From CAIMZW01 sp037130455 (GTDB lineage Bacteria; Actinomycetota; Actinomycetes; Nanopelagicales; Nanopelagicaceae), in NCBI GenBank assembly GCA_037130455.1, contig JBAXSZ010000003.1:1-64000 (forward strand): a DNA stretch of 64,000 nt. The letters are read 5' to 3'. Every line of letters starts with the position of its first letter. Position 1 is the stretch's first letter. The translations under genes and the position numbers were made by a program. The notes beneath the pieces were generated by a model. It made no database searches, had not been told where the DNA came from, and was given only the letters and a program-made list of their open reading frames with translations. Of the stretch, positions 44,107-54,500 are shown in pieces.

Positions 44107-44496
44107 ATGTCCGGAGCCGAAGTCACCAAGCCTGTAATCCCTGACGAAGTGTTAGAACACTTCCGCAAGGGCGATCTTGTCGCCGCCATTGCCCAAGATG
44201 TTAGCGATGGCCAGGTCTTGATGGTGGCCTGGATGAATGAAGCAGCACTTCGAGAAACCATTGCCAGCGGGCAAGCCACCTACTGGAGCCGAAGTCGGCA
44301 AAATATTTGGCGTAAAGGTGAAACATCAGGTCATTTCCAACAGGTTCACACACTCAGGTATGACTGTGATGGCGATGCCATTCTTATGGAAGTGGAGCAA
44401 ACCGGGGCGGCCTGCCACACCGGAGCGCGTAGTTGTTTCTATCGCTCAATCCCAGTCATTGAGATCTCATCTTCGAAGGGGAGCGCATCCGAATGA
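44107..44496 (+). CDS. hisI: Phosphoribosyl-AMP cyclohydrolase
   Basis: A 129-residue monofunctional HisI with VLMVAWMNEAAL, YWSRSRQNIWRKGETSG and the zinc and magnesium site region YDCDGDAILMEVEQTGAACHTG. It hydrolyses phosphoribosyl-AMP. No HisE domain is fused. It begins 24 bp after hisF and overlaps trpE by 4 bp, so the his and trp operons are joined. Confidence 0.95.
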   Translation: MSGAEVTKPVIPDEVLEHFRKGDLVAAIAQDVSDGQVLMVAWMNEAALRETIASGQATYWSRSRQNIWRKGETSGHFQQVHTLRYDCDGDAILMEVEQTGAACHTGARSCFYRSIPVIEISSSKGSASE

Positions 44497-45977
44497 TTCT
44501 TGAAGAATTTAGGGAGTATGCCAAGAGCTTTAATGTGATACCGGTATGGCGCAAATTCCTAGCCGATAGCGAAACCCCACTCACCCTTTTTAGAAAATTG
44601 GCGGGGGATCGTTCCGGAACATTTCTTCTGGAGTCCGCCGAACACGGTGGCGCATGGTCGCGATATTCATTTATTGGAGTAAACAGCGCAGCGACTTTGA
44701 CGGAAAAAAATGGGTTGGCAATATGGGAAGGCGTTCAACCGGCCGGTTCTCCCAGCGGCATAGATCCTTTGGAAGCGCTGCGAATTTCCACGCAACATTT
44801 GACATCTCCCAAGATCTCGCATTTGCCTCCGCTGACAGGTGGCTTAGTTGGATATATGGGATACGACATAGTTCGCAGGTTAGAAAAGATTTCCCATCTC
44901 TCCACCAACGATGTTCCAGTTCCAGAAATTGCCTTTATGTTGACCTCGGATTTAGCTGTCTTTGATCATCAAGAAGGCACGCTCACTTTGATAGCAAATG
45001 CCATCAATTGGGATGGCAGCAGCGAAAGAATTGATGAAGCCTATGAAGGTTGCTTGGCGCGCTTAGATGCGATGGGAGATTCCCTCAAAACAGCTGTACC
45101 CGCCCATATCTCCCACTTGGAGAGCAAGCCTTCGCCAAGTTACACCCGAAATCTCAGTGATGAAGAATATGAAAATCAGGTAGAGAAGATCAAAGAAGAA
45201 ATACGATCAGGAGAAGCATTCCAAGTTGTGTTATCCCAACGGTTCACCATGGAATGTTCAGCTCAAGCGTTGGATGTGTATCGGATGCTTCGCCTCAATA
45301 ATCCGAGCCCGTACATGTACTTGTTCCGATTCTCTGATGGTCTAGAGATTGTTGGCTCTAGCCCGGAGGCGTTGGTCAAGATCGCATCAGGTGAGGTCAT
45401 GATTCATCCACTTGCAGGAACAAGAAAACGCTCTGCCGATCCCGAAGTCGATTTAGCACTAGAACTGGATTTACTTCAAGATCCCAAAGAGCGTGCCGAG
45501 CATTTAATGTTGGTCGATCTTGGGCGAAATGACTTAGGTAGAGTATGCGAATCTGGCACTGTAGAAGTAGTTGAATTTATGCATGTGGAACGTTTTTCAC
45601 ATGTCATGCATATAGTTTCAACCGTCACGGGTCGATTGGCCGCAGATAAATCACCTACCGACGCACTCTTCGCAGTATTCCCAGCAGGAACACTTTCCGG
45701 AGCACCAAAACCGCGAGCCATGGAAATTATCGAAAATTCGGAACCTACACGCCGCGGCATTTACGGTGGAACTATCGGTTACTTGGATTTCACTGGCAAT
45801 ATCGATACCTGTATTGCCATCCGAACTGCAGTATTAAAAGATGGTAAAGCCTACGTCCAGGCAGGAGCCGGAATTGTTGCTGACTCAGTTGCTAATTTGG
45901 AAAATCAAGAATGCGTGAATAAGGCAGCAGCTGTCCTAGGCGCCATCGCGGCAGCCAATTCCCTTCGAGCGCTATGA
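44493..45977 (+). CDS. trpE: Anthranilate synthase component I
   Basis: A 494-residue chorismate-utilising enzyme. Its N-terminal part (VIPVWRKFLADSETPLTLFRKL) holds the tryptophan feedback site, with LLESAEHGGAWSRYSFIG around the conserved LLES motif. The catalytic domain has PLAGTRKR, DLGRNDLGRVC and GAGIVADS. It makes anthranilate from chorismate using ammonia from TrpG, which is not in the window. A 4-bp overlap with hisI suggests joint transcription with the his genes. Confidence 0.96.
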   Translation: MILEEFREYAKSFNVIPVWRKFLADSETPLTLFRKLAGDRSGTFLLESAEHGGAWSRYSFIGVNSAATLTEKNGLAIWEGVQPAGSPSGIDPLEALRISTQHLTSPKISHLPPLTGGLVGYMGYDIVRRLEKISHLSTNDVPVPEIAFMLTSDLAVFDHQEGTLTLIANAINWDGSSERIDEAYEGCLARLDAMGDSLKTAVPAHISHLESKPSPSYTRNLSDEEYENQVEKIKEEIRSGEAFQVVLSQRFTMECSAQALDVYRMLRLNNPSPYMYLFRFSDGLEIVGSSPEALVKIASGEVMIHPLAGTRKRSADPEVDLALELDLLQDPKERAEHLMLVDLGRNDLGRVCESGTVEVVEFMHVERFSHVMHIVSTVTGRLAADKSPTDALFAVFPAGTLSGAPKPRAMEIIENSEPTRRGIYGGTIGYLDFTGNIDTCIAIRTAVLKDGKAYVQAGAGIVADSVANLENQECVNKAAAVLGAIAAANSLRAL

Positions 45978-46213
45978 AGTCACTTCGACGTTTTGCGCCA
46001 GTAATATTTCTTTTCTTCATAATGGTGGGGAGTGGTCGGCTTCTCAAAGAACATTTCTCGATTATTGCTTTGATTATTTTCGCTCTCTCATTTTTGCTGT
46101 TAGTTATTCTCATTCTTCGGCCATTAGTAAAAGGCCAACTTCACCCAAAGTACCAACGCAAACCCGCTTCTCCGTGGAGTGCGCTAAATGACGGGATCGA
46201 TCCATCGCTATGA
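45974..46213 (+). CDS. Small two-helix membrane protein of the trp operon
   Basis: A 79-residue protein with two predicted transmembrane helices (about 9-25 and 29-49) and a hydrophilic tail, KPASPWSALNDGIDPSL. The tail resembles the C-terminal end (W-x-ALD-x-G-x-DPT) of the longer 'Trp biosynthesis-associated membrane protein' (TIGR02234) found at this position in actinobacteria, so this may be a shortened form. Function unknown. It overlaps both trpE and trpC by 4 bp and is therefore very likely translated. Confidence 0.65.
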   Translation: MKSLRRFAPVIFLFFIMVGSGRLLKEHFSIIALIIFALSFLLLVILILRPLVKGQLHPKYQRKPASPWSALNDGIDPSL

Positions 46214-46983
46214 CCACCGTATTGGAATCAATCGTCGAAGGTGTTTTGGAAGATTTGCACCTTCGAAAATTATCACCTGCCCAATTGCAGGAAGAGTTGT
46301 TGGCAGCGCCACCCCCACGTGATGCTTTCGCAGCCCTTGATCAAAAAGGACTTTCTCTGATCGCCGAAGTTAAGCGCGCCTCTCCGAGTAAAGGAGAGTT
46401 AGCAACCATCGTTGATCCATCTGCTTTGGCAGAGGAATATCAAGAAGGCGGCGCCAATGTCATAAGTGTTCTCACGGAAGCCCGAAGATTCGGTGGTTCG
46501 ATTTCCGATTTGCAACAGGTTCGTAGCGCGATTGAGGTACCGGTACTAAGAAAAGATTTCATAGTCACTGAATATCAAGTACTGGAAACACGTGCAATTG
46601 GCGCCGATTTACTTTTGCTAATAGTTGCCAGTTTGTCGGATTCGCAACTTACAGATTTTTATCAGATCGCAACAGAAATAGGATTGAATGTTTTAGTGGA
46701 AGTTCACGATTTATTGGAAATAGAACGAGCCATGAATATCAATCCAAAGATTATTGGAGTCAATTCCAGAAATCTGAAGACTCTTGAGATCAATAACAAT
46801 GCCTTCGCCGAACTTCTTCCAGAAATCCCAAGTTCAGTGCTCCGAATTGCCGAATCAGGCATCTCAGATCGGCGCCAAGTGGAAGAAATAGAAAATCTAG
46901 GCGGACGTGGAATTTTGGTGGGGGAGACCTTGGTCAAAGCCAAAAATCCTCGTATCGGAATTGCCACACTTTTGGGCAGGTAG
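46210..46983 (+). CDS. trpC: Indole-3-glycerol-phosphate synthase
   Basis: A 257-residue TIM-barrel enzyme with LIAEVKRASPSKG, the conserved ISVLTEARRFGGS, LRKDFIVTEYQV and IGVNSRNLKT motifs. It closes the indole ring from CdRP. No TrpF domain is fused, consistent with PriA supplying that step. The next gene begins after a gap of 44-62 bp. Confidence 0.97.
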   Translation: MTTVLESIVEGVLEDLHLRKLSPAQLQEELLAAPPPRDAFAALDQKGLSLIAEVKRASPSKGELATIVDPSALAEEYQEGGANVISVLTEARRFGGSISDLQQVRSAIEVPVLRKDFIVTEYQVLETRAIGADLLLLIVASLSDSQLTDFYQIATEIGLNVLVEVHDLLEIERAMNINPKIIGVNSRNLKTLEINNNAFAELLPEIPSSVLRIAESGISDRRQVEEIENLGGRGILVGETLVKAKNPRIGIATLLGR

Positions 46984-47027
46984 CGTTTGGCGTGGTCGCG
47001 TAAGATTCTTGATTACAACTAGCGAAA

Positions 47028-48269
47028 TTGGTGGGTACGAGATTGGTGAGTAATAACGTAGATTCCGATGCTGCTTCCCAGATATTGGGCCACTTTGGTC
47101 GATTCGGTGGTCGCTTTGTGCCAGAGGCGCTTATCTCCGCGCTAGATGATCTTGCTGCCGCACATCTTTCTGCTCAGAGCGATCCTGAATTTCAAAACGA
47201 GCTGGCAAACCTGCACCTGACCTACACTGGCCGCCCGAGCATTATTACTGAAGCTCCTAGGTTTGCCGAGCATGCGGGTGGAGTCCGGATACTGCTCAAG
47301 CGCGAAGATCTCAACCACACTGGTAGCCACAAAATTAATAACGTTTTGGGGCAAGCGCTCCTGACAAAGCGAATGGGCAAGAAGCGAATTATCGCCGAGA
47401 CTGGTGCTGGTCAACATGGCGTCGCTTCGGCAACAGCAGCAGCTTTGATGGGTCTGGAATGCGTTGTTTATATGGGCGAAGAAGATACCCGTCGGCAGTC
47501 GCTCAATGTCGCGCGAATGAAATTATTGGGAGCCGAAGTTGTTCCGGTAACTCAAGGTTCGCGAACTCTCAAAGATGCTATTAACGAAGCAATGCGAGAT
47601 TGGGTTACCAATGTCGATACCACCCACTATTTGATGGGAACGGTTGCAGGACCGCATCCATTTCCCACGATGGTGCGAGATTTTCAGAAAATTATTGGTG
47701 AAGAAGCGCGCGAGCAGGTCTTGGAGCTTACGGGGAAATTGCCCGACGCAGTTTTAGCCTGTATCGGTGGCGGTTCAAATGCCATTGGAATTTTTCATCG
47801 CTTTATTGATGATCATTCGGTACGACTCATAGGTCTTGAAGCGGGCGGTCGCGGGGTGCAATCTGGATTCCATGCAGCCACAATCACCGGTGGTTCAGTC
47901 GGCGTCCTGCACGGCACTCGTTCTTTTGTTTTGCAAGATGGCAATGGGCAAACGGTGGAATCCCATTCGATTTCGGCAGGTTTGGATTATCCCGGAGTTG
48001 GCCCAGAACATGCCTATCTACATGAGATCGGTCGAGCTGAATATCGGGCAATTACCGATGCCGAAGCAATGAATGCTTTTTCGTTGCTGAGCAAGACTGA
48101 AGGAATAATTCCGGCCATTGAAAGTGCACACGCGCTGGCAGGGGCGATCGATATCGGTAAGGAATTGGCAAGCGCTGGTCATTCAGACGCGGTGCTCTTA
48201 TTAAACCTTTCTGGTCGCGGGGATAAAGATGTTCAAACGGCTGCTGAATATTTTGGGATCTCACTATGA
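47028..48269 (+). CDS. trpB: Tryptophan synthase beta chain
   Basis: About 407-413 residues. FGRFGGRFVPEALISAL opens the conserved part. The PLP lysine is in the LNHTGSHKINN motif, and GAGQHGVASA and GGGSNAIGIF bind the cofactor phosphate. It condenses indole with serine. The start is unsettled: TTG at 47028, or GTG at 47031 or 47046; none has a clear Shine-Dalgarno. Overlaps trpA by 4 bp. Confidence 0.96.
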   Translation: MVGTRLVSNNVDSDAASQILGHFGRFGGRFVPEALISALDDLAAAHLSAQSDPEFQNELANLHLTYTGRPSIITEAPRFAEHAGGVRILLKREDLNHTGSHKINNVLGQALLTKRMGKKRIIAETGAGQHGVASATAAALMGLECVVYMGEEDTRRQSLNVARMKLLGAEVVPVTQGSRTLKDAINEAMRDWVTNVDTTHYLMGTVAGPHPFPTMVRDFQKIIGEEAREQVLELTGKLPDAVLACIGGGSNAIGIFHRFIDDHSVRLIGLEAGGRGVQSGFHAATITGGSVGVLHGTRSFVLQDGNGQTVESHSISAGLDYPGVGPEHAYLHEIGRAEYRAITDAEAMNAFSLLSKTEGIIPAIESAHALAGAIDIGKELASAGHSDAVLLLNLSGRGDKDVQTAAEYFGISL

Positions 48270-49060
48270 CCGCTATGGAAGAACTTTTTATCAGAACCAA
48301 AGCGGAAAATCGTGCCGCGTTGATTGGTTACATTCCAGCAGGATTTCCCTCAAAAGCTGGATGCATTGAGGTCATCAAGGCAATGGTTGCTGGTGGAGTC
48401 GATGCAGTCGAAATTGGTTTCCCATATAGCGACCCTGTTATGGATGGGCCAGTCATTCAGGCGGCTGCGGAGCAAAGTTTGAGCGCAGGCACTGGCGCCG
48501 AAGATGTCTTTGATGTTCTTCAGGCAACTACAAATTTGGGCGTACCCGGTTTAGTCATGACTTATTGGAATCCGATTGAAAAATATGGCATAGAGAAATT
48601 TGCCCAAAGTCTCCAGGCTGCCGGTGGCTCTGGAGTGATTACTCCAGATCTCACGATCGAAGAATCTGGACTGTGGAAGAGCGCGGCGGAAGCAGCGCAG
48701 ATTAATCGCATATATGTCGTAGCCCCAAGCACATCGCCATCGCGGATGCCGTTGGTAACTAGCCAGTGCTCCGGCTTTATCTATGCTGCAAGTTTGATGG
48801 GGGTCACAGGAACCCGAAATTCTGTCTCCAATGGCGCTTCCGAGCTTGTTGCCCGGATCAGGCAGACCTCCACGACGCCCGTGGCAGTTGGTTTGGGAGT
48901 TTCCACTAAAGCTCAAGCTCAGGAAGTGGCTGCCTACGCCGATGGAGTGATTGTGGGTTCGGCCTTTATTCGCCTGATTCAGGAGAGCGAAAATTTCGAA
49001 ACCGGATTACTGAGAGTTCAGGAGTTAGCTGCGGCTTTGGCTGATGGAGTGCGTCGATAA
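48266..49060 (+). CDS. trpA: Tryptophan synthase alpha chain
   Basis: A 264-residue TIM barrel. LIGYIPAGFPS and the catalytic Glu in VEIGFPYSDPVMDGPVIQ are characteristic, as is PDLTIEES, with the second catalytic Asp. It releases indole from indole-3-glycerol phosphate into the tunnel to TrpB. Last gene of the trp operon. No clear terminator is seen in the 70 bp that follow. Confidence 0.96.
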   Translation: MTAMEELFIRTKAENRAALIGYIPAGFPSKAGCIEVIKAMVAGGVDAVEIGFPYSDPVMDGPVIQAAAEQSLSAGTGAEDVFDVLQATTNLGVPGLVMTYWNPIEKYGIEKFAQSLQAAGGSGVITPDLTIEESGLWKSAAEAAQINRIYVVAPSTSPSRMPLVTSQCSGFIYAASLMGVTGTRNSVSNGASELVARIRQTSTTPVAVGLGVSTKAQAQEVAAYADGVIVGSAFIRLIQESENFETGLLRVQELAAALADGVRR

Positions 49061-49130
49061 GCGGCGGAGTGCGATAAATTACGAACCTTAGGTCAAGTAC
49101 TCAGCAAGAATGCGAATAAGGGAGATAACA

Positions 49131-49865
49131 GTGGCTACGCGAAAAGTTGAAAAGGCTAGCGCCGAAAAAGGTACCAAGATTTTGGTAATTGGCATGGTTA
49201 TCTTTGTTGTTGCTGTAGGAGTCATTTTTTCGATAATTAGCAATAATCAGAAAAACCATGTCACCACACCTTCGCAGGTATCAAAGGCCGAAGACTATGG
49301 AATCGTCTTTAACGCTAAAGCAACACCCAGGTTAGATATTTGGGAAGATTTCCAATGCCCAATTTGCAATGCTTTTGAAGCGACCAATAACGCTTATGTC
49401 AATGAGATCGTCAAAGGCGGAAAAACTAAAGTTGTCTTCCACCCAGTCTCCTTTATCGGTACCAACGGTGGGCAGCCTCTGAGCAGTGATGAATCAGCCC
49501 ATGCTGCGGCGGTAGCTGCTTGCGCCGCCGATGCAGGAAAATTTGTTGAGATGCACAAAGCGCTCTATATGGATCAAGCCACAACAGAAAATAGCGGCAA
49601 ATGGACCGATGGCCATCTAGTTCTTCTCGCAGCAAATGTTGGAATAAGTACGCCTGCCTTTGCCCAGTGTGTCTCTTCTGGAAAGTATTTGGGATGGACC
49701 CAGGCGATCACGGCCACCATGGCGAAACACAAAGTGACTGGAACTCCAACGATTTTCCTCAATGGAAAAGTTCTCAATTACCAGACCAAAACCGCGAAGA
49801 ACTATGTCAATATCTTTGATGCTGCAGCATTTAAGAAAGCGCTAAAGGCTGGCGGCGTTCTTTAA
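49131..49865 (+). CDS. Membrane-anchored DsbA-like thioredoxin-fold oxidoreductase
   Basis: About 244 residues. A short cytoplasmic part and one transmembrane helix (about 18-37) are followed by an extracytoplasmic thioredoxin domain with a CPIC active site (C76-C79). A cis-proline loop (KVTGTPTIFLNGK) follows near the C-terminus. Members of this DsbA/BdbD-like group form or shuffle disulfides in exported proteins. The GTG at 49131 follows AAGGGAGA; an ATG at 49110 is possible. The usual VKOR partner is not adjacent; lgt follows instead. Confidence 0.85.
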   Translation: MATRKVEKASAEKGTKILVIGMVIFVVAVGVIFSIISNNQKNHVTTPSQVSKAEDYGIVFNAKATPRLDIWEDFQCPICNAFEATNNAYVNEIVKGGKTKVVFHPVSFIGTNGGQPLSSDESAHAAAVAACAADAGKFVEMHKALYMDQATTENSGKWTDGHLVLLAANVGISTPAFAQCVSSGKYLGWTQAITATMAKHKVTGTPTIFLNGKVLNYQTKTAKNYVNIFDAAAFKKALKAGGVL

Positions 49866-49869
49866 GAAA

Positions 49870-50688
49870 ATGCCTGAATTCATCCCAACTCCTACAAAAT
49901 CTATTCTGGAGTTGGGTGGTCTAACGATCCACTTTTATGCGTTAATAATTTTGGTTGGAGTGGTTGTTGCAATTGCGGTCGGGCGCAAACGTTTTGTGGC
50001 CCGAGGTGGCGATCCCGAAGATATTTCCAATATTGCATTATGGACCGTGCCTGCTGGGGTCATTGGCGGACGGTTGTATCACGTGGTTACCTCTCCCGAT
50101 GCTTATTTCGGAGTTGGCGGTCACCCGCTTAACGCTTTTAAAATTTGGGAAGGTGGCATGGGAATCTGGGGTGCGATCGCCCTTGGACTAGCAGTTGCCC
50201 GTTGGCGTTACACCTATGCGACAAGCTCGGTTTCCTTCTGGGTGGCGGCTGATTCATTTGCTCCAGCGCTCTTGGTTGCCCAAGCCATTGGCCGATGGGG
50301 GAATTGGTTTAACGGCGAGCTTTTTGGCAGACCCACCACCTTGCCCTGGGGGCTTTCGATTCCCTTGGCTAATCGGCCCCTGGGTTATGAAGATTTCTTT
50401 ACTTTTCACCCCACTTTTCTCTACGAATCCATCTGGTGCGCCGTGGGTGCATACCTGCTTATCGCCATTGAAAAAAGTTCCTGGTGGCGGAGCAAATGCG
50501 CTTGGCCCGGAGCCAGTTTCTGTCTATACATCATTATTTATACCGCGGGTCGAACGTGGATCGAATTCCTCCGGATTGATGATGCCCACCATATTTTGGG
50601 ATTGCGCCTCAATATCTGGGTGAGCGTGATCTGCTTTACAGGTGCGATGACGTTGTTGATACGGAAAATCGCTAGAATTTCCTCATGA
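49870..50688 (+). CDS. lgt: Prolipoprotein diacylglyceryl transferase
   Basis: A 272-residue membrane protein with seven helices. The Lgt signature is GRWGNWFNGELFGRPT; GGRLYHVVTSPDAYF and HPTFLYES are other conserved blocks. It attaches diacylglycerol to the lipobox cysteine of prolipoproteins. A 4-bp ATGA overlap couples it to the following transporter gene. Confidence 0.95.
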   Translation: MPEFIPTPTKSILELGGLTIHFYALIILVGVVVAIAVGRKRFVARGGDPEDISNIALWTVPAGVIGGRLYHVVTSPDAYFGVGGHPLNAFKIWEGGMGIWGAIALGLAVARWRYTYATSSVSFWVAADSFAPALLVAQAIGRWGNWFNGELFGRPTTLPWGLSIPLANRPLGYEDFFTFHPTFLYESIWCAVGAYLLIAIEKSSWWRSKCAWPGASFCLYIIIYTAGRTWIEFLRIDDAHHILGLRLNIWVSVICFTGAMTLLIRKIARISS

Positions 50689-51392
50689 TTGAAGATGTGC
50701 ACCTTCGAAATGAAAATCACCGCGTTCACAAAGCTGGCTGGTTAAGAGCCGCCGTCCTGGGAGCAAACGATGGCTTGGTCGCTACCGCCAGTTTGATGAT
50801 TGGCGTTTCGGCCGCTCAAGTCGGTAGCAGTTTCCTCATTACTGCTGGTGCCGCAGGAATCGTTGCCGGCGCCATGTCAATGGCGGTAGGCGAGTACATC
50901 TCGGTGCGTTCGCAGAATGACATTGAAGAATCTGATCGACTTCTGGAGATTGAGCATTTAGCCATAGACCCCGAGGGCGAGCTCGAAGAGTTAGTGTTGA
51001 TTTACCAATCTCGAGGTCTTCCTCGCGCCCTTGCAGAAGAAGTTGCCGCAACTATGCATGCGAAGGATCCACTGGAAGCACATTTGCGAGATGAACTGGG
51101 TCAATTTGAACACACCAAGGCTCGTCCGGTGCAGGCATCGATCGCTTCGGCCCTGAGTTATGCCGCCGGTGGTGCCGTGCCATTTCTTGGCGCCTTGGCC
51201 CCCAGCATGGGAGCAAAGGTTCTAAGTATCGTGGCTTTTACTGTCATTGGCTTGATTGGCACCGGGTTGCTCAGCGCCAAAATGGCTGGCTCAGCACCGT
51301 TAAAGACGACGTTGAGGATTTTGATAGGCGGCAGTTTCGGCATGGCGATCACCGCCGGGATCGGATCACTGGTTCATTTGTCAGGTATCTAG
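50685..51392 (+). CDS. VIT1/CCC1-family iron or manganese transporter
   Basis: A 235-residue protein with about five membrane helices. The opening HRVHKAGWLRAAVLGANDGLVATASLMIG and the AGAMSMAVGEYISVRSQND segment are signatures of the VIT family. The acidic helix (residues about 75-130) corresponds to the metal-binding domain. It probably moves Fe2+ or Mn2+ across the membrane. Coupled to lgt by overlap, without an obvious functional link. Confidence 0.92.
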   Translation: MIEDVHLRNENHRVHKAGWLRAAVLGANDGLVATASLMIGVSAAQVGSSFLITAGAAGIVAGAMSMAVGEYISVRSQNDIEESDRLLEIEHLAIDPEGELEELVLIYQSRGLPRALAEEVAATMHAKDPLEAHLRDELGQFEHTKARPVQASIASALSYAAGGAVPFLGALAPSMGAKVLSIVAFTVIGLIGTGLLSAKMAGSAPLKTTLRILIGGSFGMAITAGIGSLVHLSGI

Positions 51393-51429
51393 TTGCTAGG
51401 CTTATGCGCTCACGCGTCCTCATAGAAAG

Positions 51430-51435
51430 TATGAT
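51430..51435 (+). promoter_or_regulatory. Candidate -10 element of gltB
   Basis: TATGAT, 67 bp upstream of the gltB GTG. A -35 is not convincing. The leader ends in the Shine-Dalgarno TAGGAG before 51502. Confidence 0.35.
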
Positions 51436-51501
51436 GTCGCAGCAGTCGACCGGATTCATTTGTTGGGCCATTGACGTCCCGACCGTTCTATAGGAGCGAT
51501 C

Positions 51502-54500
51502 GTGACTTTATCCATGAATATGCCGCAAGCCCAAGGGCTCTATGACCCTTCCCAGGAGCACGATTCCTGCGGCGTGGCGATGGTTGCCACGCTGAATAAA
51601 ATCGCCACTCATGACATTGTCGCCAAAGGTTTAATCGCACTTCGCAATCTTGATCATCGTGGCGCATCAGGGGCCGAACCAGATAGCGGCGACGGCGCCG
51701 GAATATTGATCTGCATTCCCGACCAGTTCTATCGGGAAGAAGTAGATTTTCCACTTCCAGAATTAGGCCATTACGCGACCGGAATCGCATTTATTGACTC
51801 CTCCTTAACCGATCGTTCTGGCATTGAAGCGATTGCTCATGCTGAAGGTTTGAAGATCATCGGTTGGCGCGCCCTTCCGATTGACTCTGCCACTTTGGGT
51901 AAGACGGCGCTATCAGTAATGCCGATTTTTGAGCAACTCTTTCTTTCTGGCAATCATGGCGAAACCGATCTTGATTTAGATCGAAAGGCTTTTGCATTTC
52001 GCAAGCAAGTAGAACATCAATTCCCCATCTACTTTCCGTCGCTATCCTCACGAACCATCGTGTACAAGGGAATGTTGACGACCGGGCAACTTCAGGAATT
52101 TTTCCCCGATTTATCCGATGCTCGTGTTATCTCACCTTTAGCGGTGGTTCACTCGCGTTTCTCAACAAACACTTTTCCTTCGTGGCCACTAGCCCACCCT
52201 TATCGATTCATTGCCCACAATGGAGAAATTAATACCGTCAAGGGCAACCGAAATTGGATGAGAGCACGCGAAGCGCTGCTGGAAAGTGATGTGATCCCTG
52301 GTGATCTCACGCGCCTCTTTCCTATTGTGGAACAGTCCGGAAGCGATACCGCATCCTTTGACGAAGTACTGGAACTTCTCTACTTAGGTGGTCGTTCCCT
52401 CCCGCATGCAATCTTGATGATGATTCCGGAAGCGTGGGAAAACCATGCGACCATGCCGCAAAATCGAAAAGATTTTTATGCCTTCCATTCTTCTTTGATG
52501 GAGCCGTGGGATGGTCCTGCCTGCGTGACCTTCACCGATGGTCGCCAAGTCGGAGCCGTGCTGGATCGAAATGGGTTGCGCCCGTCTCGTTATTGGGTCA
52601 CTAAAGATGGACTCGTTGTTCTTGCCAGCGAAGTAGGGGTATTGGATATCGAACAATCCAATATTGCACGTAAAGGAAGATTACAGCCGGGCCGAATGTT
52701 CTTAGTGGATATTGAAGCGGGCCGAATCATCGATGATGCTGAAATCAAGGATTCTTTGGCCGACGCCGCTCCTTATGGCGAATGGCTGCACAGCGGAATT
52801 GTTCATCTAGCCGACCTTCCTTCTCGGGAACACATCGTTTATCCGCACTCGTCAGTACTTCGACGTCAGCGCGCATTTGGCTACACCGAAGAAGAACTTC
52901 GAATCATCGTCTCACCGATGGCTAAGAATGGCGCCGAACCATTGGGCTCCATGGGAACTGATACTCCAATTGCTGCCCTGTCGAATAAGCCTCGATTGCT
53001 CTTCGATTACTTTGCACAGCTATTTGCTCAGGTAACTAACCCACCGCTGGATGCCATTCGTGAGGAGTTAGTAACTAGTTTGGGTGGAACCATTGGCCCA
53101 GAATTCAACTTGCTCAACCCTGGCCCAGCATCTTGCCGGCAGATCGCATTGAGTTTTCCCGTTATTGATAATGATGAACTTGCAAAAATTATTCACGTAA
53201 ACGCCGATGGCGACCATCCAGGTTTTGCCGCTCATGTAGTACGAGGACTTTTTCCGGTTCTTGGTGGGGGAGAAGCGCTGCGGGAACGACTTGAAGAAAT
53301 TCGCCGTGAAGTTTCCGAGGCGATTGCCAATGGCGCAAGAATCATTGTGCTCTCTGATCGTGATGGCGATTCTGAATTAGCCCCGATTCCATCACTTCTT
53401 CTTACCAGCGCAGTTCACCACCACTTAATTCGCGAGAAGACCCGAACTCAAGTTGGATTAGTTGTTGAAACTGGCGAAGTTCGCGAAGTCCATCACGTGG
53501 CACTGCTCGTTGGTTTTGGCGCCGCTGCAATAAATCCCTACCTTGCCATGGAAAGTGCTGAAGACTTAGTGCGTCAGGGAGTCATCACCGGGATAACGCC
53601 AGAGAAGGCGGTCTATAACCTCATCAAATCATTGGGTAAAGGCGTTCTCAAGGTTATGTCAAAAATGGGTATCTCAACTATCGCGTCCTACACTGGAGCT
53701 CAAGTTTTTGAAGCCATTGGACTATCTGCTGAAGTGGTCAACGAATATTTCACAGGCGTTACCTCTCGCCTAGGTGGAATTGACTTGGATGTCATCGCCG
53801 AAGAAACCATAAAGCGACATCACATTGCCTACCCACCGGGTGGTGAAGTCCCTGGAACTCGCCGACTTCCTATTGGTGGGGAATACCAATGGCGCCGTGA
53901 AGGTGAGCCACACTTATTTGATCCAGAAACAGTTTTCACCTTACAGCATTCGACTCGAGCCAAACGTTATGACGTTTTCAAACGCTACACCCAGAAAATT
54001 GATGATCAATCACAAGCGTTGATGACGCTTCGTGGTCTCTTTACCTTCAAGGATGGACTGCGTCCGGAAATTCCATTAGAGGAAGTCGAACCAATATCGG
54101 AAATCATTAAGAGATTTGCAACAGGCGCCATGTCCTATGGATCTATTTCGCAAGAGGCGCACGAAACCTTAGCAATTGCAATGAACCGCATTGGCGGAAA
54201 GTCCAACACTGGGGAAGGCGGTGAAGATCCACTTCGTTATTTGCCCGAGACCAATGGCGATTCAAAACGTTCGGCAATCAAGCAGGTGGCCAGCGGTCGC
54301 TTTGGTGTGACCTCAGAATATTTAGTCAACGCCGATGACATTCAAATCAAAATGGCTCAAGGCGCAAAGCCAGGCGAAGGTGGACAACTTCCAGGCGGCA
54401 AGGTGTACCCATGGATTGCTAAGGTTCGATACTCCACGCCAGGAGTTGGACTGATTTCACCGCCGCCGCATCACGACATTTATTCAATTGAAGATCTTGC

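Noticed and set aside
40224..49060. T-box, trp-leader peptide or other riboswitch in front of the his and trp genes
   Set aside because: hisD appears leaderless and trpE overlaps hisI, leaving no leader. The 44-62 bp before trpB show no run of Trp codons or terminator.
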